64,000 nt of DNA from Mermis nigrescens (Eukaryota > Nematoda > Enoplea > Mermithida > Mermithidae), in assembly GCA_036768485.1 (NCBI GenBank), contig JAVLUZ010000146.1:248001-312000 (forward strand). The letters are read 5' to 3'. The translations under genes were made by a program, and so were the position numbers. Below are positions 46,906 to 56,403 of this stretch, in pieces (within the stretch, counting starts at the first letter, position 1; each line of letters begins with the position of its first letter). Under the pieces are notes generated by a model. That model was not told where the DNA came from. It did not search any database and saw only the letters and a list, made by a program, of their open reading frames with translations.

Positions 46906-48315
46906 ATTGTCAAAAACGACTTCAGAATTGGCTAAAATGCTTTACTGAAGGAAGGAAATTCAAGTTTGAACATAAATAACGTTACTGATCGTGATATTCT
47001 AGTAGAGCGCGAAATTTTTATACAAAAAGTGCATCAAACACCGCTATTGCATGTGTACATAAAATTTTCCACTTGAAAACACTGATTTTTCAACACAGGC
47101 GCTCTATTTTGAACGTTTTTAGACCTTCCAAAAAATGTTGAAAAAAGTCGGAAAAAGTGGAAAAAAATTTTGGGTTCGGTCTATAATGTCAACCAAATCG
47201 CTGGGAAAAAAACCGTGTTTGCAAAGCGCCTATAAACATTTTTTTGGATATATTTCAAAACGTAAGGATTTGCTTGCTACTGAAGTACATACAATCAGTA
47301 ATAAAGTATTATTTATTTTTTCAAAAGACATTGCAAACAGGGACTCTTTTCAGAAATTTTTGATGATGTAAGTGCAACTGAAAATTGGCAGTCACTGTTT
47401 CAAGCACAGAAACTGTTTTTTCGAATAATGTGTATTGTAAACAATGCGACCTCTTTAGCTTAGGCCCTTGAGCAGTATATCCTGATGAAGATCAGGAATC
47501 TGTTATTGAATGTTTGTCAGCTGTTGATGTTGAATAAAATGTTATACTTTGTGGTGCAGCATTAGTCTTCCATTATTTTTGCATCTGCCTGTATAATGCA
47601 GATATGCACCATGAGCTTTTGTGTGAGAATTAATGTTCATTATTTAGCCTTGAGTGTCCTTAGGATTAACAGGCAAGAGATCAGAATAAAATACTTGGGT
47701 GAGCCAAGGTAAATTGGCCTGAGCATGCTTGATATGCATGTGCACATACAATTGTAGATCTGCTGTACAACCTTTCCTGCAAAATATGAGCCAGGAGAAT
47801 TTTCAGGAGAATCAAAATATTTTCAGGAGAATTGCAGGAGAATTTTTCCCCAATTTTACCTCTGTGCAGGAGAATCTGAATTTTGGGACCTGGCAACACT
47901 GCTACGAAGTAATAACGAGCAGTAATTATTTTCAGTCAACTGGCCAATGTATATGTTGCCTCCTGGGGACAATTTTGAATTTTTTAAAATGGAGCTATGT
48001 GGTTGCGTAACGCTGTTCTGCGACGATTTGTGGAAAAAAGGGTGCTTCGCGCCGATTTATTATAGTTTTGGCTATTATTTCAACTTAATGGCGGGTATGG
48101 GTAAAATCCGGAACCAGGACCAGGACAAAATGGGTAAAATCCGGACAATCATTCAGGACCAGGACCAGGACCGGACTCAGGACAATTGGGTAAAATCCAG
48201 ACAATCAATCAGGACCAGGACCAGGAACGGACTCAGGACAAATGGGTAAAATCCGGACAAACAATCAGGACAGTGAAAAGATCAGGACAATGTATTAGAT
48301 ATGTAGGGTCGGACT

Positions 48316-48556
48316 CACACCTGGGCGTGGGGGGTTTGGGGGTATGACACCCCTCAGAAACAAAATACACCCCCAGAATTCAATTTTTGAAAATTTTTTT
48401 CGTTTTTTCGCAATTTTTTGATGCCAATGGATAGTGCTCTATGAGAAACGTCGAAAAATGGTGTTTTTTCGCCATACCACCATTTTTAAGGCCATTTTTT
48501 GACCTTCAAAAATTTTTGCACCCCCTCCCACAGAATTTTCTTGCTGCCCACGTATG
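48316..48556 (-). mobile_element. Family A hAT MITE with perfect target duplication
   Basis: GTCGGACT at 48308-48315 and 48557-48564. Starts CACACCTGGGCGTGG and ends CTGCCCACGTATG. Inserted near the centre of the palindrome. Confidence 0.95.
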
Positions 48557-48559
48557 GTC

Positions 48560-48603
48560 GGACTGGCCAGGACCAGCCCAATTTGTCTGGTCCTGGCCAG
48601 TCC
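48560..48603 (+). repeat. Perfect 17-bp stem with 10-base loop
   Basis: GGACTGGCCAGGACCAG (48560-48576) pairs exactly with 48587-48603. Confidence 0.95.
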
Positions 48604-48839
48604 AGCTCTCATATCTAATACATTGTCCTGATCTTTTCATTGTCCTGGTTGTTTGTCCAGATTTTACCCATTTTTCCTGAGTCCGGTCCTGGTCCTAGTC
48701 CTAATTGATTGTCTGGATTTTAACCATTTGTCCTGAGTCAGTCCTGGTCCTGGTCTGATTGATTGTCCGGATTTTACCCATTTTGTCGGTCCTGGCCCTG
48801 GTTCCGGATTTTACCTTTTCCCCTTAATGGCAACAAACA

Positions 48840-49290
48840 AAAAACTACAAAGCATTTGTCGCCATGAGAAGACAGAAATACCTTTTTGCACACATTTCTA
48901 GTCAATAGAAATTCAATAGTATGGATAAAATTCATGCGCTTTGTGCAGATTGCGTTTTTAAAAGTTGTTTCAGCGTAGGGAACATGAAAAGTCCACAAAA
49001 TGTCCGCACCTCATGCGTTTTAAGAATTTCTTCAGTCATTATGGCATGGAAATATCAAAAATTTACGCGCTGTGCGCCAGTCTATTTTATCTACATATTT
49101 ATCAACTGAATTGAGGACCATGGTTCGGACGATTTTATGAAAATTTTAACGTTAAAATTCAATATCAGTTCTTAATTTTGCGAAATTTCCCGGGGCTCTT
49201 CTCCGAACCCCACTTGAGGGGGCGCTTGATCGCTACCCCAGACCTTAAAGAGGTTTCTCGTTTGTGCGCTAAAGTTTTTAATATGGTTTT
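48840..49290. other. No recognised gene
   Basis: AT-rich sequence between the palindrome and the next foldback. Confidence 0.35.
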
Positions 49291-49296
49291 GTCTCC

Positions 49297-49531
49297 GATT
49301 CTCCTAAAAATACTTTTTTCTGATAGATTCAAGGACATTGAGTCCAGAAAAAAAAGCGTTTAGGAGTCTGACAGATATTTGTAAAGATAGAGCCCTTCAA
49401 ACTTTCAAAAAACGTGATTATCAAAATGTTCTTAGGGCTCTATCTCCACAAATATTCGTCAGCCCCCAGAAGGGTTTTTACTGGACTCAGCGTCCTCGAA
49501 TCTATCAGAAAAAAGTATTTTTAGGAGAATC
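49297..49531. repeat. Foldback with arms of about 98 bp
   Basis: 49297-49395 and 49434-49531 are inverted copies sharing CTGATAGATTC, TGAGTCCAG and ATATTTGT..AGATAGAGCCCT. Half of the structure recurs at 40095-40210. Confidence 0.75.
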
Positions 49532-49747
49532 GGCGAAAGAAAATTTTTGAAAAAAAAATATGCAGAAGCCCCCATTTTCAACATATCTACATTGAAATTC
49601 TGAGGTTAAAAAAGCGTAAAAACACTGTTTGTTGGGAAAATTGAGAAAAAAACATATTAGAAAAAAATTTGGTGATTAGATCCATGCCAGCTAAATTTTT
49701 GGCAAATAGGTACTGCCCACAACTCACCAGCTTGCTTATACTAACAT

Positions 49748-49776
49748 CTTAGGCTTAGGCTTAGGCTTAGGCTTAG
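49748..49776 (+). repeat. Short TTAGGC array
   Basis: Four full TTAGGC units plus partial ends. TTAGGC is the telomere repeat of many nematodes. Shorter runs are near 30022-30038 and, inverted, 44947-44960. Confidence 0.7.
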
Positions 49777-49789
49777 AAAGTGTATTCAC

Positions 49790-49911
49790 ATTGGTGCCAG
49801 CTGATGGTCTAAGCCTGAGACAATTGGGGCGAAAAGTGCGGAGCGAGCGAAGCTGGCGGAGCAATTTTGCCCCAATTGTGCCTTAAGCTAGACCATCAGC
49901 TGGCACCAATT
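49790..49911. repeat. Foldback with TTGGTGCCAG arms
   Basis: ATTGGTGCCAGCTGATGGTC (49790-49809) pairs exactly with 49892-49911. The arms extend to about 50 bp with mismatches. Confidence 0.85.
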
Positions 49912-49989
49912 TGTTATGCACGGCAAGTCCAAAACAATAACCGTGCGTGATGACTCAGTACACCCTGCTTCGGCTTTTTTACCGTCAGA

Positions 49990-50095
49990 ACTGTAATGTA
50001 GAAATGTTAAAAATGGGGCTTGCAAAAAAATTCTTGAAAAAAAGTATGCAAAAAAATTATGCACAAACCCCCATTTTAAACATTTCTACATTAAA
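49990..50095. repeat. Foldback around AGAAATGTTAAAAATGGGG
   Basis: Arms at about 49993-50020 and 50068-50095 are near-perfect complements, separated by an A-rich spacer. Confidence 0.7.
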
Positions 50096-50664
50096 GTCCT
50101 GAGGTTAAAAAAGCAGTAAAAACACTGTCTTTGGGAAAATTGAAACAAAACCATATTAGAAAAAAATTCCAAATTCTCTGTAATCTAAAGTTCTACTCGA
50201 GTAGTAAAACTTGCAAAGTGAAAATTTCCAAAACAATTTTTCTCTTTGCGTTTGCATTATTGCATGACGATGTGAATAGTTCAAAAAAGGCATTATTTTA
50301 CGCCTGGGACGCATTTTTATACGTTTTTATGAAGTTCTAATATGAAAACATTCTCGGAACCCCATGGCAGAAGTCCTGGCTAAGCTTATGCCTCTTTGCG
50401 CCGATTTCTTCTATCTTTTGGCAGTTTCTATCGTTTTACTGCAGTAAAAGTCAAAAAATTAGCGCTTTGAGCGCATAATAAACATTTTTTTCGGTCAAAA
50501 ACGTAAAAAATTTCAATACAATAATAAATTTTTCTATTGCTTGCATGACGATGTGAAAAGCCCATAAAACACATTATTTAAAGGTTCCGCGTCTGTTTTA
50601 TAGGTTTTTTAGACGAAAAAGGATTTTTGGATCCCCCTGGCGAAAAATCCTGGCTATGCTTATG

Positions 50665-51070
50665 ATAATATAGCACACAATGTAATATTATTTGCAGTCA
50701 AAAACCAACGGCCTAGACTGAAAATAAGTTCAGACACAGTGTAATATTATTTGCAGTCGATACCAGCGGATTACACTGCAAATAATATTGTGCACCAGTG
50801 TAATATTATTTGCAATCAAAAAACAGCGGCCTAGACTGAAAATAATATTGCGCACAGTGTAATATTGTTTGCAGTCAAGTGGCCTAGACTGCAAATAAGA
50901 TCGGACACATTGTAATATTATTTGCAGTCAAAAGCCAGTGGCCCAGACTGCAAATAATATAACACAGTGTACTGAATTATTTGCAGTCTAGATCGCTGGT
51001 TTTCGACTGTAAATAATATTTCACTGTTCTGTATGCTAAATTATTTACAGTTGACTGCAAATAATAACTG
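50665..51070 (+). repeat. Tandem array of short hairpin units
   Basis: About six units of 53-64 bp. Each has an arm like TAATATTATTTGCAGTC, a short spacer with AGCGGCCT, and the reverse arm GACTGCAAATAATATT, so each unit can fold on its own. Unit starts are near 50675, 50739, 50802, 50855, 50908 and 50965. Confidence 0.8.
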
Positions 51071-51076
51071 CCAGTA

Positions 51077-51253
51077 CAGTGCTCGCCACGAATGTGCGTT
51101 TTAATATGCTCCATAGGATGATAGCGCTTGTTAAGGCTTATATGTTTAACATGTCGGTCATGCGTGGGCGGAAATAGGACCGACGTGTTAAAAGATATAA
51201 CCCTAACAAGCTCCAGAAGCTTATTAAAGCGTAAACATTTGTGGCGAGTAGTG
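51077..51253. mobile_element. Foldback MITE with CTCGCCACGAATGT ends
   Basis: Starts CAGTGCTCGCCACGAATGT and ends ATTTGTGGCGAGTAGTG. Most of the length is self-complementary. About 90% alike with 51897-52075. No clear target duplication. Confidence 0.8.
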
Positions 51254-51896
51254 AACCAACCAACCAAACAAAGTTGCCAAGTTTAAGCTTTTCCCCTCGT
51301 TTTGAGTACTTTTTGAGGCCATTGGAGGCATTTTTTTATATAAGATATCTTGATAACAAAATTAAGTTAATTTTAGTTAATCAAATTTTAATTAATTTTT
51401 TCTTTAATTGAGCGCGCACCCCAGAACCCCCAGCCTAGAAGAGAGCGTGTCCATTAAATTCTCATCTTATTTAAAATATCTAGATAGCAAAGTTTACAAT
51501 GTGTGCAGTGCAGCTCTAGTGGTCGTAAAACGTTTTTTTTAAATTCATCCTTTGGCCCCCTTATGTTTTAAAAAATTTTGGTTATGCCCTCCTGGGACGA
51601 AATCCTGGATGCAGGTATATTTGTTACTTATACTTACCTCCTAATTAGACTAAACTTCTATTTTATCGAAAATTTAGACTAAGCCTGTGAAAAATAAAGT
51701 GTGAAAACCGACTTACAGGATAAATATCAAAGCTGGAGGCTACTATTCTCAAGTACTGGCGCATTATAAACTTTGAAGCCCTGTAGCTTTCTTAAAATAA
51801 ATCAGATTTTCATGAAAGTTTCTTCAACGCCTTCCTGTCTTGTATGCACCTTTTTGTAAAAAAAATCTGATTTTTCTCAATACATTTTTATCTATA

Positions 51897-52075
51897 CAGT
51901 GCTCGCCACGAATGTTTACGTTTTAATATGCTCCTTAGGATGATAGAGCTTGTTAAAGGCTTATATGTTTAACACGTGGGTCGTGCATGGGCGGAAATAG
52001 GACCAGCGTGTTAAAGATATAACCCTAACAAGCTCTAGAAGCTTATTAAAGTGTAAACATTCGTGGCGAGTAGTG
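51897..52075. mobile_element. Foldback MITE with CTCGCCACGAATGT ends
   Basis: Ends CAGTGCTCGCCACGAATGTTT and AAACATTCGTGGCGAGTAGTG. Flanks TATCTATA and TATCTGAC share five leading bases. Confidence 0.8.
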
Positions 52076-52079
52076 TATC

Positions 52080-52975
52080 TGACGATGTTCATATCCTCGG
52101 ATTATTTAAGATGGTACTTTAGCTCTCCTGTATGTGGCTTCTTTTTATTTTTATTCGGTTTTGGATGTTTCCAACACTTTATCTTACCAGCATACATGTA
52201 AATGGAGGAAGGGGAGGACTTCCACTCCTTGCACACACAGCATCCTTTCTTGGGGTGAAACCAAGAACTTTTTCTAAAGTTTCTTTTTGAGGTTAAAAAC
52301 GGTTAAAATTACCATGTTTAAGCGTTTCTGACGGTGAACAAAATATAATCAAACATGAGTAGGTCGGACAATTTGACACTTTGCGCAAGGAAATAAGTAA
52401 AAACGCTCTGAACAACACCTTTTTTACGATTTTCTCGGAAAACAAAAGAATATTAATTCCGAATTCTGATGTAATTTGTACTATGAAATGAAGCTTCTAG
52501 ATGCACTTTAACGTTATATTTATCGTCAGACGTGCTCAAAACTTACAGAGATGAGTGATTTTCTTCTAATTAGTGTTTTGATAAAGCAGAAGGATTATTT
52601 TTAAACGCTAAAACCTCACGAAGATGCTAGATTTATTCATGGCGTATAAGTTCTTCATTAGCAAGGGACGGCCGCCCCCATTGACCAAGAATATTTGGTG
52701 AGTTAATGAATGGATATGTAATTTGCTATGATTTTTGGCCGTCAGGATCTAAATTTCTCAAATTTTCCAGTGCTTCGCGTCGGATTATACATACAAATGA
52801 CATTTATTTACTTTCTTTGTGATCAGAAAGCCATTTTTTGCTCATTTCATGGTTTCCAAATAATTTCAAGTAAAGAAACTGTTATATCAGCATATATTTA
52901 ATCTATTTTCGGGCATTACTTTTGAAAAATTTTTGACGGTAGACGTCAAATGCTACAAATACAGAAAATCGAGCA
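52080..52975. other. No gene seen; one inverted family G fragment
   Basis: 52305-52435 is a minus-oriented family G remnant (TTAAGCGTTTCTGACG, ATTTGACACTTTGCGC). The rest is AT-rich. Confidence 0.4.
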
Positions 52976-52980
52976 GTAAG

Positions 52981-53215
52981 CATACGTGGGCAGCACTTTA
53001 ATTCTGGGGGGAAGGGGTGCCAGATTTTTCAAAGGTAAAAAAATGGTCTTAAAAATGGTGGTATGGCGAAAAACACCCTTTTTCAACGTTTCTCATCGAG
53101 CACTATCCATTGGCATCAGAAGATTGCGAAAAAAATTTTCAAAAATTAAATTCTGGGGGGGGTTATTTTGGTTTCTCGGGGGGTGCATACCCCCAAACCC
53201 CCACGCCCAGATGTG
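52981..53215 (+). mobile_element. Family A hAT MITE with perfect target duplication
   Basis: GCAGTAAG at 52973-52980 and 53216-53223. Ends CATACGTGGGCAGC and ACGCCCAGATGTG. Confidence 0.95.
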
Positions 53216-53483
53216 GCAGTAAGTCAAGCTTCTAAACATCCTTCAGCCTAAGTTTCACAAACCTTTCGACGCTTTGCGCCGGATTTTCGCTAAAGTCAAA
53301 GAAATTAATGATTTTTCAGCACAAAATCGAGAAAAATTTGAGAAATTTTCGAAAAAATGCTGCGTCAACAGCGATTTTAAATAATAGTTGACAATGTAAA
53401 ACGTCGAAAAACGCTGTTTCGCACGTGAAGGGCAAATTTTTGGACCTATTTTTGATTGATTTTGGAAAAGTTGAGGTATCACC

Positions 53484-53687
53484 CACACGTGAGCGTGGGG
53501 CGTTTGGGGGTATGCACCTACTCCCAGAAGGCCTATACCCAAAAAAACCCACAGAATTCAGTTTTTAAATTTTTTTTTGTTTTTTGCGATTTTTTGATGC
53601 CAATTTTGATACCATTTTTCGGACCATTATTTTACCTTTAAAAAATCTTGCAGCCCCTTTCCAGAATTTCGGTGCTGCCCACCTATA
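53484..53687 (-). mobile_element. Family A hAT MITE, core shortened
   Basis: Starts CACACGTGAGCGTGG and ends CTGCCCACCTATA. Lacks the GATAGTGCTCGATGAGAAACG block. Flanks do not match well. Confidence 0.65.
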
Positions 53688-53753
53688 GTACTGTCCCTCC
53701 CCCTCTTAGGAAAATCCTAGATACGCCACTCTTCATTAGTGAATTAAAGTTGT

Positions 53754-53978
53754 CTATGAAGCCAGACAAAATAAGCTCCCATGACCTGTGACATGAAGTA
53801 TTTTTATTCTTCTTTCAACTGGAAATCTTTCAGGCTGTTCTAAACATTCTTCATTATCCTCACGAAGATGAATCGTGCCATAGCAGGTAAATGTTGTTTC
53901 TACTGCGTTACTTTCTTGTCTCTGTGAATTTAATTCTCTTGTTTTGAATAAGTAAATTTCAAATTTTTTATTGAATCT
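53754..53978 (-). CDS. Possible minus-strand terminal exon, unrecognised
   Basis: An open frame of 74 codons ends in TAG at 53754 and contains no ATG. The part read from about 53925 to 53757 is rich in charged residues and has three Cys, unlike the Ile/Lys/Phe-rich chance frames of this region. AG dinucleotides near 53946 and 53922 could serve as acceptors. It has no similarity to the MITEs here. No upstream exon was found with confidence, so this may be chance. Confidence 0.22.
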   Translation of the reverse strand, partial: RFNKKFEIYLFKTRELNSQRQESNAVETTFTCYGTIHLREDNEECLEQPERFPVERRIKILHVTGHGSLFCLAS

Positions 53979-53979
53979 T

Positions 53980-55015
53980 CAAAGCCATCAATCATTTTAG
54001 GATTCGGAACATTTTTTGATCAGAATTTTATTTTTTAGTATAGCAAATGGATGAAGCAATAACGAAATGTATTTTATTTAGATTGGTTTAGTAGCGCCAT
54101 AAACCTACGTGCGTAAGTCTTTAGCAGTTCGTTTTATTGGTCTACTGCTTAAAATTCTTAGTCAGCGCACCGTCCGATTTTTGTCTTTTTATGCAAATAA
54201 TTGTGCGTGGATAATAAAATAAAAGTGCATAAAATAAGCGGAAAAGGGGCTGGCTGTATTACAACTTTTTTGTGTTTTGAAAATGGAGACCAAACGAACG
54301 GTCTGAAAATATGTTTTTTGTATACTAATGATTTCGCTAGTGCACATTGGGTCCAAGTGATTGCTTTATGAAAAGACTTTTTAAATGTATTTATAAAAAA
54401 TTCGATGTTATACTAAACGTTTTGAATTCATTTTACTTTCAACATTGGAACCATTCATGATTTTTTATTACTCCCTTGTAGGAAAGAATAGATAATGAAT
54501 GTAGTATAGTAAATTATATTATATCTTAGGGATTGTTAACTTTGACTCTGTTTACACTGCTAGATTATGCTATTATTTTCAAGTTTTCTCACTTCATCTG
54601 CCAATATTATTCTCGAGACTTTTCAGTCAGCACACGTAAATTGAACTACTCCAATGAAATAAAGAAGGTGCCATTTTCTGCTGTTTATTTTTTATTTAGT
54701 GTGATTTTATTACATCATACAATTAGAATGTAAATCGAGGCATTAAGAATTTTGAATATGAAGCCAAATAAGATGTACCTATTTATTATAATCGCTCGCT
54801 TTATTACCAAATTGAAATTGTTTATGCATAGTCATTTCTTCTTCTTTGACCTGTTATGTATGCGCAGTTGGAGATTAAGTTTACAAAGTGTGGAAATATT
54901 TCTTCGTACTTCGAATTTTCGGTTATATTTGTTCGAATACTTTGAATTCTGTGGCTTTACTTGTTAGCACGTTGAACGAAAAGTGCAGTTGATTTTAGCT
55001 ACTTTAAAATGCACA
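53980..55015. other. No supported gene
   Basis: AT-rich and free of MITE copies. A minus frame open at about 54160-54360 is AT-biased and without ATG. I regard it as chance. Confidence 0.3.
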
Positions 55016-55019
55016 GCAT

Positions 55020-55275
55020 AGAAATTCTAGGGGAAGTTAGGACATTTTTTTAAAATTCCGTTTTTTGGACTCAAAACGATGGGTGTGCGTCAAAAACATC
55101 ATTTTTGGCGTTTCTGACGATGCTTCGTTTTTTCTTCCTATTTCTAGGGCATTTAAACATAAGGAAATTTCGAAAAAATGTGAAAAAATCGAGTAAATGG
55201 AACAAACTATGTTTAAAAAAGGAGTGTGTGGCGCGGAACGCCGAAAATGTAACTTTTTTGATCCAAAAGATGGAT
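55020..55275 (-). repeat. Family G repeat copy, inverted
   Basis: Reverse complement carries GGCGTTCCGCGCC, CTAGAAATAGG, GCATCGTCAGAAACGCC and TGTTTTTGACGCACACCC. Confidence 0.6.
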
Positions 55276-55448
55276 AAATACGCTCAATATATACTTTTTA
55301 CGATTTTGGGTATACCTAATCAAAAATGCTGAGGGAGGATGAAAGAAAACCACCAAACTCCCGAAGTTATTTGCGCACCGAAGTAGTTCTTGAGATATTA
55401 GTAAGCAGCGTATAAGTGATTTTTGAGCTAATCAAAATCGAATCATAC

Positions 55449-55622
55449 CACGAACGGGCGTGGAGGTTAAGCCCCCCCTTGAGAACTCGGCCACACCCCA
55501 AAATCGATTGAGCCCCAGAATTGGATTTTGACAAGTTTTTTAGGATTTTTAATTTTGGATTTAATTAATATTTCTAATTTTTAATCTCATCGAGACCCCA
55601 GAATTCGGCTGTTGCCCATGTA
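55449..55622 (-). mobile_element. Family B short MITE next to the membrane-protein gene
   Basis: Starts CACGAACGGGCGTGG and ends CTGTTGCCCATGTA. Ends 40 bp before the ATG at 55663, so it lies in the promoter, 5' UTR or an upstream intron. Confidence 0.6.
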
Positions 55623-55662
55623 AGCCCTAACTTACCCATCTACGAATGTCACTCGTTCAACT

Positions 55663-56403
55663 ATGTTGCCATTCGATCATTTCTTATTTGCAGTTTTCGC
55701 CGTCTACCTTTTATTGCCTATTTCCGCTGGCATGCAAACGGACAACGAATCTTCTTCAATCGAATGGCCCACCTCGTCAGGTGGCTCGGCGTTCTCAACG
55801 CCTACAGTATCCAATGTAATTGCTTATTTTGGCGACTCGAACGCGAGCTTAATTTCATCGCGCGACGAGAATTCCAAAGAGCACGCGGAAACGTCAGTTG
55901 TGATAAAAATTGATAAAGTTGCAACTACCTTATCAACCGAAACTGAAGAAACAAAAATTGATAAAACTACAACCTTATCAACCGAAATTAAAGAAACAAA
56001 AGTTGATAAAACTACAACCTTATCAACCGAAATTGAAGAAACAAAAGTTGATAAAATTACAACCTTATCAACCGAAATTGAAGAAACAAAAATTGATAAA
56101 ACTAAGGTTTTATCAACCGAAATTGAAAAAACTCGTACGGAAAGCGTTTCTTCGGTCGCATTTAATGAGCCAGGCTCGACTGCGTCGAGCGAAAATTTCA
56201 CTTATGGCGATTTTGTCAGTAGAAATTCCAGTGTGATTCTCGACAGCGAAATGGACCAGAGTTTCGCCTCTAAAAGTCTTTCAGTGATTTCTAATAACAC
56301 CGTAGTCAGGAATTTTACTATCGTGGCGGTCAATATATCCAACGAGGATTTTAACTGGACTTTGTTCGACGTGGTTTATAACGAGACGCAGTATAATACA
56401 TCG
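55663..56403 (+). CDS. Exon 1: signal peptide, repeat domain and glycosylated ectodomain
   Basis: This exon encodes residues 1-247. The N-terminus is hydrophobic (about residues 7-21) and a likely signal-peptidase site follows SAG at 21-23. Residues 84-158 are five copies of a 15-residue unit resembling VDKTTTLSTEIEETK, encoded by a 45-bp tandem repeat. The rest is Ser/Thr-rich with ten Asn-X-Ser/Thr sequons. There is a single Cys-free ectodomain stretch, so a disulphide fold is unlikely here and a stalk-like extended structure is more plausible. The exon ends at the GT at 56404. If that intron were retained, translation would run 33 more residues to 56505. Confidence 0.85.

Larger units (their letters stand above)
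44147..47232. mobile_element. 3.1 kb inverted-repeat element nested in the 4.8 kb element
   Basis: Left end CATAGACGTTTGCAAACACCG and right end CGTGTTTGCAAAGCGCCTATA are imperfect inverted repeats. Further inward both sides carry GTCAACCAAA-type and TTTTTTCCACTTTTT-type blocks in inverted order. The flanks ATCAGTTT and AACATTTT agree at six of eight, a possible old target duplication. Coding sequence was not found. Confidence 0.55.
43119..47901. mobile_element. 4.8 kb composite hAT-type element with perfect target duplication
   Basis: Ends CAGGGTTGCCA (43119-43129) and TGGCAACACTG (47891-47901) are inverted repeats with one mismatch. CTACGAAG flanks both (43111-43118 and 47902-47909), an exact 8-bp duplication. 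Repeats of CAGGAGAATT lie just inside both ends (43140-43310 and 47788-47875). The interior holds a LINE end, and a second inverted-repeat element at 44147-47232. No transposase frame was recognised. Confidence 0.85.
48100..48830. repeat. Large palindrome of CAGGACCAGGAC units, split by a MITE
   Basis: The left arm (48103-48307) and right arm (48604-48825) are inverted copies with units of about 57 bp such as GGACTCAGGACAAATGGGTA and AATCCGGACAATCA. The centre is the 48560-48603 hairpin. The palindrome was later interrupted by the MITE at 48316-48556. Confidence 0.85.

Noticed and set aside
50675..50920. TAATATTAT resembling the TAATATTAC nick site of Rep-encoding circular DNA viruses
   Set aside because: The last base differs, the motif lies in the stem rather than the loop, and no Rep-like frame is nearby.
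50665..51070. CRISPR-like array
   Set aside because: Units are hairpins with variable, short spacers in eukaryotic repeat-rich DNA, without cas genes. It is a tandem satellite.
54160..54360. Open minus frame of about 65 codons
   Set aside because: It lacks ATG, is biased to Lys, Phe and Leu, and frames of this length are expected by chance in this composition.
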